Origin: Bradyrhizobium sp. AZCC 1610
Lineage (GTDB): Bacteria > Pseudomonadota > Alphaproteobacteria > Rhizobiales > Xanthobacteraceae
Assembly: GCF_036924515.1 (NCBI RefSeq)
Contig: NZ_JAZHRR010000001.1
Location: 3,009,001-3,073,000, forward strand
Length of the DNA: 64,000 bases
Direction of reading: 5' to 3'
In this document: positions 47,952 to 56,700 of the stretch, piece by piece
Position numbering within the stretch: the first letter of the stretch is position 1
Layout of the letters: each line of letters begins with the position of its first letter
The notes under the pieces: model-generated
Database searches by the model: none
Seen by the model: the letters and a program-made list of their open reading frames with translations, nothing else
Told to the model about the DNA's origin: nothing
Program-made: the position numbers and the translations under genes

Positions 47952-48569
47952 ATGCCAACGATCCGCTTTCTAACGCCCGCTGATTTCGCGGACATGTGCG
48001 ACATCATTGACAAGCACTCCAGCGCGGCGGGCGCATGGTTCAACGACCGGAGCGCTCCGGCTACCGCCAATTTCCGGCAATTGGCCAAAGACCATGCCTG
48101 GCTATGCTTTACCCAGCCGATGTCGAACTTTTGGGGCTACTTCGATGATGCCGGAAAGCTGGTCGCGTGGGTGCTCTTCAACCGCTGGCTCGATCTCACC
48201 AACATCACCCTTCGATTGGTGATCGAAGACCCGGATGCGAACTTGCCGCGGGCCGATGGTGCGATCTGGTCCGACGCGGCGATCGATCTCGTGAACTGGG
48301 GCGTCGGATATTTCTGGTCGGAAGGTATCGAATGCTTTTGGGCTCGCTTGTATCTCGGCCGGGAGTCGTTCCATGTCTCCAGGCAGCCAAACTGCCTACT
48401 GAGCACCTACGAGGCGGAAGCGGTTTTGATTGTGCCGGCTTACAGGGTTCCGCCTGAGGGATACCGCCGAGTCAGTTGGGCTCCGGTAGGGGACCACACC
48501 ATGATCTACAAGTTCAAAGATCCACTGCCGCTGGCAGCGTACGAAGAAAGCTTCAATGATCCGACTTGA
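47952..48569 (+). CDS. GNAT-like acyltransferase, 205 aa
   Basis: Starts MPTIRFLTPADFADMCDIID, a typical first strand-helix of GNAT acetyltransferases. WLCFTQPMSNFWGYFDDAGK, then VAWVLFNRWLDL form the central strands. I do not see a strong Q/R-x-x-G-x-G/A acetyl-CoA loop, so the call is moderate. The stop overlaps the radical SAM start (48556), coupling the two. Confidence 0.55.
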   Translation: MPTIRFLTPADFADMCDIIDKHSSAAGAWFNDRSAPATANFRQLAKDHAWLCFTQPMSNFWGYFDDAGKLVAWVLFNRWLDLTNITLRLVIEDPDANLPRADGAIWSDAAIDLVNWGVGYFWSEGIECFWARLYLGRESFHVSRQPNCLLSTYEAEAVLIVPAYRVPPEGYRRVSWAPVGDHTMIYKFKDPLPLAAYEESFNDPT

Positions 48570-49858
48570 AATGCTGAACAGGAACGGAGAGGTCGTGCCT
48601 CTGTTCTATGACCAGCACACGTCACGACTGACAGAGGTCAACGGCTGGGCTGCTCTTGACATTTCTGGCAATCCCCTTAAGAAGGAAGGCGATTGTGGGC
48701 ATGTGCGGCCCTTCATCGCCGTCGACTACGACGCCCCCGGCCGCAAGACTCGATCCGTCAAAAAGCTCAAGATCCAGCTCGGCCTCGGCTGCAACTATTC
48801 TTGCGCCTACTGTCTCCAAGCGACACAGATCCATAAGGCGGCGGCTTCCTCCACCAGGGACGCCAGCGAGTTCCTTGCGAACATCGACAACTGGATCTCC
48901 GAGCCCGAGGGCATGGAGAAGGTCGAATTCTGGGGCGGCGAGCCGCTCCTCTACTGGAAGAAGATCGAGATCCTCGCCCCGGCGCTGAAGCAGAAGTTTC
49001 CGAACGCCCGCTTCTCGATCATCACGAACGGGTCGCTCCTGACCCGGGAGATCGTCGACAAGCTGAAGGAGTGGGACTTCTCGATGGCGATCAGCCACGA
49101 CGGTCCCGGTCAGAGCGTCCGCGGCGACGATCCGTTCGAGGATCCGAACAAGTTCGCGTTCATCCAGTACGCCTTCAAGCGGCTTCATCCGCGGTTCTCG
49201 TTCAACTCGGTGCTCACGCCCAAAAGTCACGATGTCAACGCCATCATCGACTGGTTCCAGGATTACTTCCCGGGCTGCAACGTCGGCTTTGAGGGAGTGG
49301 TTCACAGCTACGCCAGCGATCCGTCTTCGATCTTCTCGATCGAGCAGCTCCAAGCGTTCAGCGACACATTGTCCCGCCAGCTCGTTGATGGCTCTGCCCT
49401 CAGATCTGGGGCGCTGAGAGAAAAGCTGCGCCGGGCCGTTGGCTCGATCGTGAACGAGCAGTCTTCCGAGGGTCTGTTCCAGAAGTGCGGCATGGACATG
49501 CCGGGAGTACCTGGCGGTCGACCTCAAGGGCAACGTCATGACCTGCCAGAACGTGGGAGCCAATGGCAACCATAAGATCGGGCATGTCAATGACTTCGAG
49601 AACATCGCGCTCAACACGTCGCGCCACTGGAGCAAGCGACCCGAATGCCAGAGCTGCCCAGTTCTGCAGCTTTGCCAGGGTGCCTGCATGTACCAGGGCG
49701 GCGATAACTGGACGCACAGCTGCAACGCCGAGTTCTACTACAACCTGGCGTTCTTCCGGGCTGCGCTCTTCATTCTCACTGGACGTTTGATGGTCGGCTT
49801 CAGCGGAGACATCGTCAGGCCGAAGCTGAAGAAGGACAAAAATGTCGAAGTTCGTTGA
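48556..49858 (+). pseudogene. Radical SAM/SPASM enzyme with one-base frameshift
   Basis: Frame 1 (48556-49575, 339 aa) has the radical SAM motif LGCNYSCAYC (Cys 79, 83, 86), the VEFWGGEP segment and a first auxiliary Cys (QKCGMDM), then becomes nonsense after 49,500. The next frame supplies the missing end: REYLAVDLKGNVMTCQNVGA (GX4C), then CQSCPVLQLCQGAC (C-x2-C-x5-C-x3-C) and a final Cys, a complete SPASM domain ending at 49858. One extra base around 49501 (ATG-C-CGG-GAG) restores one protein of about 433 aa. SPASM enzymes modify peptides (thioether bonds, Cys/Asp side chains). Either a +1 frameshift at a Pro codon, a recent mutation or a sequence error. Confidence 0.8.
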
Positions 49859-50579
49859 GCTGTCTGCAAAGCTGGACAAGATCCCGCACCTCTATCTCGG
49901 TCGCGCCTTCGAGGCTTCCAGGCTGCAAGCAGAGCTGGCCTCTATCGATCCAGCGCTGTTTGTGCCGTTTCGATCGAAGAGCCGGCACACTGGGTATCTA
50001 GCGAAATTCTGGCACGGGCTATCTCTGGTAGCCCCTGGCGGCTCTATCCATGGCGATCTGACCGAGGAGGGATATGCCGGCAGGACAGACTCGCAATGGA
50101 CGCCTGTTGCTGAACAGAGCCCATACATGAAGGAAGTGGTCGCTGATCTTGGTGGAGAAGGGCAACGAGTCAGGCTGATGTGCGTAAGGGCAGGCGGAAG
50201 CTTTCCCTGGCATCGCCATGGTACAGAGATTCCCTTGAATGCCAAGGGCATGCGTCCGAACTGGTACGAGGTGATCGTTCATCTTCCGGTCAAGTCTAAC
50301 CCTCAGGTCAGCTACGAGGTCATCGAAGCATCGGTCTACGAGTTGAGCGACTACTCGGCCGGGATCGAGATCCACAAGCGCAACTATCCGGAAGGTGAGG
50401 CCTGGGTTTTCAATGCCGCCCACTACCACAACGTCTTCAACCGCTCCGCGACCGAAGACCGCTACTCCATCATGCTGACCCTCGACATCAGGATGAGGAA
50501 GACCTTCGACATCGTCTCGAAAGCGGTCGAGCGGTACATCGCAAACCAAGAGGGGCCTTTGCTCGAAAAGAAGGCTTAA
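49842..50579 (+). CDS. Aspartyl/asparaginyl beta-hydroxylase-like 2OG oxygenase
   Basis: 245 aa; the start overlaps the end of the radical SAM frame by 17 bp. Contains CVRAGGSFPWHRHGTEIP (His 124, 126) and AWVFNAAHYHNVFNRSATED (His 194, 196), the iron-binding and 2-oxoglutarate-binding pattern of the Asp_Arg_Hydrox family (cupin fold). These enzymes hydroxylate Asp, Asn or Arg side chains in proteins. Inference: acts on a virion or tail protein encoded nearby. Confidence 0.75.
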   Translation: MSKFVELSAKLDKIPHLYLGRAFEASRLQAELASIDPALFVPFRSKSRHTGYLAKFWHGLSLVAPGGSIHGDLTEEGYAGRTDSQWTPVAEQSPYMKEVVADLGGEGQRVRLMCVRAGGSFPWHRHGTEIPLNAKGMRPNWYEVIVHLPVKSNPQVSYEVIEASVYELSDYSAGIEIHKRNYPEGEAWVFNAAHYHNVFNRSATEDRYSIMLTLDIRMRKTFDIVSKAVERYIANQEGPLLEKKA

Positions 50580-50583
50580 TCGC

Positions 50584-51009
50584 ATGGAAAGCATCCTCAG
50601 CTGGAGCCCTCCGGTTGTTCTGGATGACGACATCAAGGTCGCCACCAACGAAGACTGGGCAAGGGAATATCAGCTTCAAGACGGTGAGGGGTCGCCGATC
50701 AGCATCGGCATGGATTGGAAGTTCTTCATGCAACTTCAGTCCGCCGACAACGGCGCCCTCGTCATGACGAATTCAACCGAAAATCAGCGGCTCGCCGTTA
50801 TCGATCGAGCTGCTGGCAAATACGGCCTCAGGGTGAGGCAGGCGGACGCCGCCCAAGTCACCCCGGGCGGCTACCTCTATGACATCGTCCTCGTTGCTGG
50901 CGATGGCATCTACCGCCTCGTGAGAGGTACCATCACGGTACAGAAGGGCATCACCAATGTCCCTGGCCAGGAGAAGTGGTCTCACTTCCCCCTGATCCTG
51001 CGACCGTAA
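50584..51009 (+). CDS. Hypothetical structural protein, 141 aa
   Basis: Starts MESILSWSPPVVLDDDIKVA. Beta-rich pattern (NGALVMTNSTENQRLAVIDR) like a phage collar or tail-side protein. Follows the oxygenase by 4 bp and precedes a terminator, so it ends the fibre/modification transcript. Function unknown. Confidence 0.6.
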   Translation: MESILSWSPPVVLDDDIKVATNEDWAREYQLQDGEGSPISIGMDWKFFMQLQSADNGALVMTNSTENQRLAVIDRAAGKYGLRVRQADAAQVTPGGYLYDIVLVAGDGIYRLVRGTITVQKGITNVPGQEKWSHFPLILRP

Positions 51010-51038
51010 CAAACATCGCCAACACCAACCTCACACAA

Positions 51039-51063
51039 GCCGCCCCTCTCGGGCGGCTTTTTT
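51039..51063 (+). terminator. Rho-independent terminator
   Basis: GCCGCCC (51039-51045) pairs with GGGCGGC (51051-51057), followed by six Ts. Separates the fibre/modification unit from the tail sheath. Confidence 0.9.
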
Positions 51064-51081
51064 GTTTTGGGAGAACACTAC

Positions 51082-52521
51082 GTGACTGTCCAATATCTCC
51101 ACGGCATCGAGACGATCGAACTCGACAGCCCCTCCGGTCCGGTCCAGACTGTCAAGTCGAACGTGATCGGCCTCGTCGGCACCGCGCCGGACGCTGACCC
51201 GGATCTCTTCCCGCTCAACACTCCGGTGCCGGTTTTTGCCGACGCACTGAAGGCGGGTCAGCTGAAATCCGCCGGCACGCTGCTCGACGGCGTCGATGCG
51301 ATCTTCAGCCAGAAGTCGGCTGTGATCGTTGTGACCCGCGTCGCCGAAGGTCAGAGCCAGGAAGAGACCTGGTCCAACGCCATCGGTTCGCCGAGCGGCA
51401 AGACCGGCATCTGGTCGCTGCTCAAGGCGCGTCCGATGCTGCGGGTCATTCCGAAGTTGCTGGTCGCCCCCGGTCTGACCTCCGGCCGCCCGACCAACGG
51501 CGTTGCCAACCTCAACATCACCGAAGACGGTCAGGACTACGTCCTCTCCAGCACGACCATCACCATCGCGCCTCCGGCCGCTGGCGGTCGCCAGGCCAAG
51601 GCTGTGCCCCAGGTCGTCGGCGGCAAGCTGACCGGCGCCATCCTCACCGACCCCGGCTTCGGCTACACCGCTGCTCCGGCAGTGACGGTCGCGGGTGCGG
51701 GCACGGGCGCCACCATCACTGCCGTTCTCGGCCACGTCGCCAACCCGGTTGGTGTCGCGATGGCCTCGATCGTCGATCGCCTCCGCGCGGTGGCGTTCCT
51801 CGACGGCCCCGGCACGAACTACGCCGACGCGGTCCAGTACCGCCAGGACTACGGTTCGCAGCGCATCGCGATCGTAGACCCCGGCGTTCTGAGCTGGGAC
51901 ACCGAGACCTCGGTCTACGTGCAGAAGCCGGCCTCGGCCTACGCCGCCGGCATCCAGGCGCGCATCGATGAAGAGAAGGGCTTCTGGTACTCGTTCTCGA
52001 ACGAGGTGATCCAGAACATCGGCGGCCCCGCCCGTCCGGTGGACTTCATGCCGAACGATCGCGACTGCGAAGCGAACATGCTCAACGCAGCCCAGATCAC
52101 GACCATCGTCCACGACGACGGCTTCCGCTTCTGGGGTGTTCGCGGCACGGGCACTGACCCGCTGTGGGCGCACCTGTCGGTCCGCCGCACTGCGGACATG
52201 GTGTACGAGAGCCTGGAGCGCGCTGAGCGTTCGCGCCTCGACAAGCCGTTCAGCAAGCAGCTGCTGCTGGGCATCACCGAGGACGTCAACTCCTACCTGC
52301 GACTGCTGAAGTCGCGCGGCGCTCTGATCGGCGGCAAGTGCTGGATCGACCCGACCATCAACACCCCGGCGACCTTCGCCAACGGTGAACTGTCGGTCGA
52401 CTTCGATCTCGAGCCCCCGGCGCTGCTGGAGCACCTGCAGTTCCGCGCTCGACGCAATCCGCAGTACTACACCGACTTCATCGAAGAGTTCACCCGTTCG
52501 CTCGCGAGCGGCAACCGCTAA
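51082..52521 (+). CDS. Contractile tail sheath protein
   Basis: 479 aa from GTG at 51082 behind GGGAGAAC. Starts VTVQYLHGIETIELDSPSGP. Sheath features: VIGLVGTAPDAD, AVIVVTRVAEG, RRTADMVYESLERA and the C-terminal FIEEFTRSLASG. A beta-rich insertion (about 165-225, GFGYTAAPAVTVAGAGTGAT) interrupts the usual sheath core and may be displayed on the tail surface. Confidence 0.9.
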   Translation: MTVQYLHGIETIELDSPSGPVQTVKSNVIGLVGTAPDADPDLFPLNTPVPVFADALKAGQLKSAGTLLDGVDAIFSQKSAVIVVTRVAEGQSQEETWSNAIGSPSGKTGIWSLLKARPMLRVIPKLLVAPGLTSGRPTNGVANLNITEDGQDYVLSSTTITIAPPAAGGRQAKAVPQVVGGKLTGAILTDPGFGYTAAPAVTVAGAGTGATITAVLGHVANPVGVAMASIVDRLRAVAFLDGPGTNYADAVQYRQDYGSQRIAIVDPGVLSWDTETSVYVQKPASAYAAGIQARIDEEKGFWYSFSNEVIQNIGGPARPVDFMPNDRDCEANMLNAAQITTIVHDDGFRFWGVRGTGTDPLWAHLSVRRTADMVYESLERAERSRLDKPFSKQLLLGITEDVNSYLRLLKSRGALIGGKCWIDPTINTPATFANGELSVDFDLEPPALLEHLQFRARRNPQYYTDFIEEFTRSLASGNR

Positions 52522-52619
52522 TCCCGGCCGAACTCACCCACATCCACCACCAATGAGCTTGGTCATGAGCCGCTCGTCCCTCACGGGGCGGGCGCGCTCT
52601 GGCTTGGCCGGAGACATAA

Positions 52620-53144
52620 ATGAGCAATCTTCGCGACTCCAACATTTTCCAGGACTTCACGGTCTGGATCCGGGACCAGGGCAAGATCGGCGAGTCGCCG
52701 AACTTCCAGCCCCCGGAAATCAACATGCAGACGGAAGAGTTCCGTGGCGGCGGCATGGACGGCACGGTCGAGATCCCGATGGGCATCGAAAAGATCGAGT
52801 TCGATTTCGAGCTTCATACCTGGGACGAGCAGGTCTGGACCCAGCTCGGCTACGGCCCGGGTTCGCTCGACGTTCCGATCTTCTTCCGTGGCTACCTCAT
52901 CAGCGCCAGCGGTGCCGAGAAGGGCGTCCTCATCGCGACCCGCTGCCTGATCAAGTCGATCAAGCCCAGCAAGGTCGAGCCCGGCAAGAAGGCCAGCCTC
53001 TCGGTCCACGTTTCGGCGAACTACTACCGCCACGAGGTCGAGGGCCGCGTCCTCACCGAGATCGACATCTTCAACCGCGTGACCATCATCGACGGTGAAG
53101 ACAAGAGCGCACGAGCCCGAGACATCCTCTTCGGTCTCTCGTAA
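52620..53144 (+). CDS. Tail tube protein (P2 FII-like)
   Basis: 174 aa. Starts MSNLRDSNIFQDFTVWIRDQ; continues with EFRGGGMDGTVEIPMGIEKI and ends ARARDILFGLS, the layout of P2 gpFII tube proteins. Follows the sheath as usual. Confidence 0.9.
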   Translation: MSNLRDSNIFQDFTVWIRDQGKIGESPNFQPPEINMQTEEFRGGGMDGTVEIPMGIEKIEFDFELHTWDEQVWTQLGYGPGSLDVPIFFRGYLISASGAEKGVLIATRCLIKSIKPSKVEPGKKASLSVHVSANYYRHEVEGRVLTEIDIFNRVTIIDGEDKSARARDILFGLS

Positions 53145-53171
53145 GCGATCTGACTGACTACCCAAAACTGA

Positions 53172-53199
53172 GGCCTCGCCATCCCGGCGGGGCCTTTTT
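53172..53199 (+). terminator. Rho-independent terminator after tube gene
   Basis: GGCCTCGCC (53172-53180) pairs with GGCGGGGCC (53186-53194; one G-T pair), followed by five Ts. Confidence 0.85.
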
Positions 53200-53233
53200 C
53201 TTTCTGCAACAATATACAAGGTGTGCAACTACC

Positions 53234-53512
53234 ATGTCGTCTGAACAAGTTTTCAATCTCGCCCATCCCTTCGAGCACCGCGGTGCGACGTACGTCGAGT
53301 TCAAGGCCCGCCGGCCCAAGGTCCGAGACCTCCGCAACTTCATCAAGAACGTCGACCGGGACAGCGTCGCGGCGATGGAGAAGGTCCTGGCCGATCTCAT
53401 GGAGGTCGACGAGAAGATCATCGCCGAAATCGACATCCTGGACTTCGCGCCCATGAAGAAGTGGTTCGAAGGTTTTTTGAAAGCAATGCAGGACGACTCG
53501 AACGACTCCTAA
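53234..53512 (+). CDS. Tail assembly chaperone, short form (gpE-like)
   Basis: 92 aa. Starts MSSEQVFNLAHPFEHRGATY and is mostly helical. Size and position before the tape measure gene match P2 gpE. The 3' part carries the slippery site that yields the longer form. Confidence 0.8.
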   Translation: MSSEQVFNLAHPFEHRGATYVEFKARRPKVRDLRNFIKNVDRDSVAAMEKVLADLMEVDEKIIAEIDILDFAPMKKWFEGFLKAMQDDSNDS

Positions 53513-53664
53513 GCGATGCATTCCCCATCTTCGAGCGTTTCGGATGGACGCTCGGAGATGTCGAGGATCTCGAATGGGGCGACTTCTGCATGGTTGCAGA
53601 TGGGGTCGCAGAACTGAACCGGCGTGATGCTGAGGCACGCGCCAACGCGGCTCGGGGCAAATAG
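53234..53664 (+). CDS. Tail assembly chaperone, frameshifted form (gpE+E'-like)
   Basis: Made by -1 frameshift at T-TTT-TTG (53473-53479, in the context GGT TTT TTG AAA). After the shift the frame reads FFESNAGRLERLLSDAFPIF and onward to a stop at 53664. This is the known E/E' arrangement of P2-like phages. The fusion is needed with the short form to load the tape measure. Confidence 0.85.
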
Positions 53665-53690
53665 CCCCGGGCCTTTTCTTTTTGTTTTTA
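53653..53690 (+). terminator. Terminator over the end of the chaperone gene
   Basis: CGGGGC (53653-53658) pairs with GCCCCG (53664-53669), with a mixed T-run (TTTTCTTTTTGTTTTT) after it. Confidence 0.7.
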
Positions 53691-53709
53691 GTCAAGTCCG
53701 GAGCGGTTG

Positions 53710-56700
53710 ATGTCGACTGAACAGGAAATTCTCGATCTTAAGCTGAGGCTCTCAGCTGAAGAACGCGAGATGCAGCCCATCAAGCGCTGGATGCGGGATT
53801 TGGACCGCATGGCTGCGCAGGCGAAGAAGTTCGCCAACGTCAAGCTCCACACCAATTTCATCGACGAAGCGACGCGCCGCAAGATCATGGGCGCGAACGC
53901 AGTCGTCGACACTCTGTCCCGCTCGATGATGGACACGGCCCGCGCTGCGAAGACGGCAGGAAAGTTGACGGCCAACTATTATGGACAACTGACCAGCGAC
54001 ATCCAGCACGAAGTCGATAAGCTAAACAACGCCACGTCGAAGAAGCAGAGGAAGGATCAGGAAGTCAAACTGCGTCGCTTGATCAAGTATGCTGATGCTG
54101 TGGCGGCTGTTTACAACTCGTCTGCCGAAAGGCGTGAGCAGATCGAGACCTCGCTTCGGGAGCGCATCGCCAAAGTCGATGACGCTGCTGAGGCCGACAG
54201 GCTGAAGAAGCACAAAAGGACCGAGGATGAAATCATCCGGTCCAGGCATCGGACCCAGCGTGAGATCGCCCGCGGTCTGAAGGACACGTATGGCCACGCC
54301 GTTGGCTTCGGCCGGGGCGCTGCCATGTACGGCGCTGTAGGCGCTGCAGCTACCGGTTATGCGGCCAAGTCCGCGATGACGACCCGCATGCGGACCGATA
54401 CCGCTGAAGTCAATCTCCAGACGTTCGGTCAGATGTCGAAGGCTCAGGTCCAGGAGATGCGCAAGTCCTGGGGCGACGCATCCGCGATCAAGTACGGTCT
54501 CGATCCGGAGAAGATGATCGACGCTTTCACGGAAGTCATCAAGGCCGGTATCCCGGAGAGCAAGGCGAAAGCGGTAACCGAGACGATCTTGAACTCGGCT
54601 GCCGGTCTCGACCTGGACATCAAGAACACCACCAAATACGCGGCTCGCGTCGCCACCCTGACCCAGGACATGAAGAACCTGGATCCGGAGAAGCTGAAGA
54701 GCATCATGAATGCGTCGGCGGTCGCTGCCCGAGAGTCGGGCGCGGACGCGAACGAAATCATCGCCGCCAACCGGCGGGCATCTGGCGTCTTCGCAACGTC
54801 GAAGATGAGCCCCGAGCAGCTGAGCGCATTCACCGCGGCCGGCATCTCGGCCGAAATGCCGTCAGGCAAGACCGGTACGTTCCTTGGCTTCATGGTCAAC
54901 GAATTGGCCGGCGCCAAGAACGCCCGCGGACAGCGGGGACGGGATCTTGGTGCTGCGGCTAACCTCCTTGGCTTTGGCAGCAAGGACAGGATGGCCAAGT
55001 CGATGGCGGATGACCCGGCCGAAGCTCTCATGCAGATCTTCAACAAGCTCGGCGACATGCCGGAGCAGAAGGTCGCCAAGATCACCAACCTGATCGGTAT
55101 GCGTGAATGGCGAGATGAGCTTGGTACGTTCGTCGAAATCAGGGACGACGTCGGCCGCATCCTTAAGGAAATCGGCAACCCGAAGAACAAAAACTTCGCC
55201 GAAGAGGCCGCCCAGGCGAATATCAGGTCCTTAAAGGGGCGATGGAAGTCGCTGGTCACGTCGTTCAAGCTCCTCTGGGAGCAGATCGGCAAGGGCCTTG
55301 AGCCCACGTTCGGCGAGATCGCGACCTTCCTGACGGAGTGGACCGCAAAGCTCGACAAGGACCTTTTCAGGCGGAACGTCGAGGCGATCTTCAAGGGGTT
55401 CGTCGAGGGCCTTGGCTTCAATAACTGGACCGAGCTGATGCGCTCCGCATTCGGCGATCCAGGGAAGATGAAGGACTACGCGGTCACGTTCGGCGAGTTC
55501 GCAAAGGGCTTTGGTCAAGGTATCAAGGTCGTCGCTGAAACGATCAGCACGATCTTCGTTGGTCTCGCCAAGGCGTTCGGCGTCAATTCGGCTGACCCGG
55601 CAGCGATGGGCAAATTCGTAGCCGAGTTCCTCGGCTTTGCGATTGCCCTGAAGTTCATTGCCCCTGTCGTTGGTGTGCTTGTCACGATCGGCACCGTCAT
55701 CACGAACATCGCGAAGGCGCTAGGTGCGAAAAAGCTTGCGGAATGGGCCTTGCCTAAGATCCCTGGCGTGGCTACGCGCTTAGCTCCAGGAGTTCTCGGA
55801 CCTCTCGGTGCGATGGGCTTGATCGGCGACGGTCGGGAAACCAACAGCGCCGACAAGGTCAAGGGGATCACCGATGCCATCAAGGAAGAGAGGGAAAAGA
55901 AGAAGAAGCTGATGGATGCCGGCAAGGGCGACGGTCGCGCAGACCCGCTCTTCACGCCGACGAGCTATCTCGGCGACAAACTGGACACGCTGGGAGCGAA
56001 GATCGAGCGAGCCTCCTTCATGGGAGGTCTCACCGACTTCAGCTCTCGCAACCGCACTGGTGGCGGGGGCATCCAATACGCTGTCAACACCGCTGGTGGA
56101 TCCGGCGGTGGCAGCGGTGGCGGCCTCGGTCCGTCGAAGCTGGTCAGCGGCATCGGCACCCCAGATGCGTTGTTCAAGAGCACGCCTGGCGGCGCGCTTC
56201 CCAACTTCGGTGTTGGCAGCGGCGGCATCATCAAGCGCGACAAGATCCCGTCGTTCAGCGGCGGAGGTGGAAGCGCAGTGAGCGATGCTGGCCTCAGCCG
56301 GTCGAAGTTCGAGCAGATGTTTGCTGGAACTGGACTGGCTGGCAGCTACGACCAGGTGGTCGCGCAGGCGAAGGCCAACGGCATCTCTCCTGCGCTACTT
56401 GCCGGCGTCATGGCGCATGAGACCGGCAAGGGCAAGGTGCTCTCGGGCAACAACCCGGGCGGCATCATGGACCCGGCCACCGGCCACATGAAGAAGATGC
56501 AGTTCTCCGACATCAACTCCGGCATCGCCAAGACGGCTTCAGTCGTCGCCAAGAACTTCAACAGGGCAGGCGGCGATCTCGACGCCATGGGTCAGAAGTA
56601 TGCTCCGGTCGGAGCAGCCAACGATCCCAACGGCCTGAATGCCGGATGGGCGAACGGTGTGCGCAAGCACATGGGCAGCCTGTCTGAGGGTTCAGTTGGA

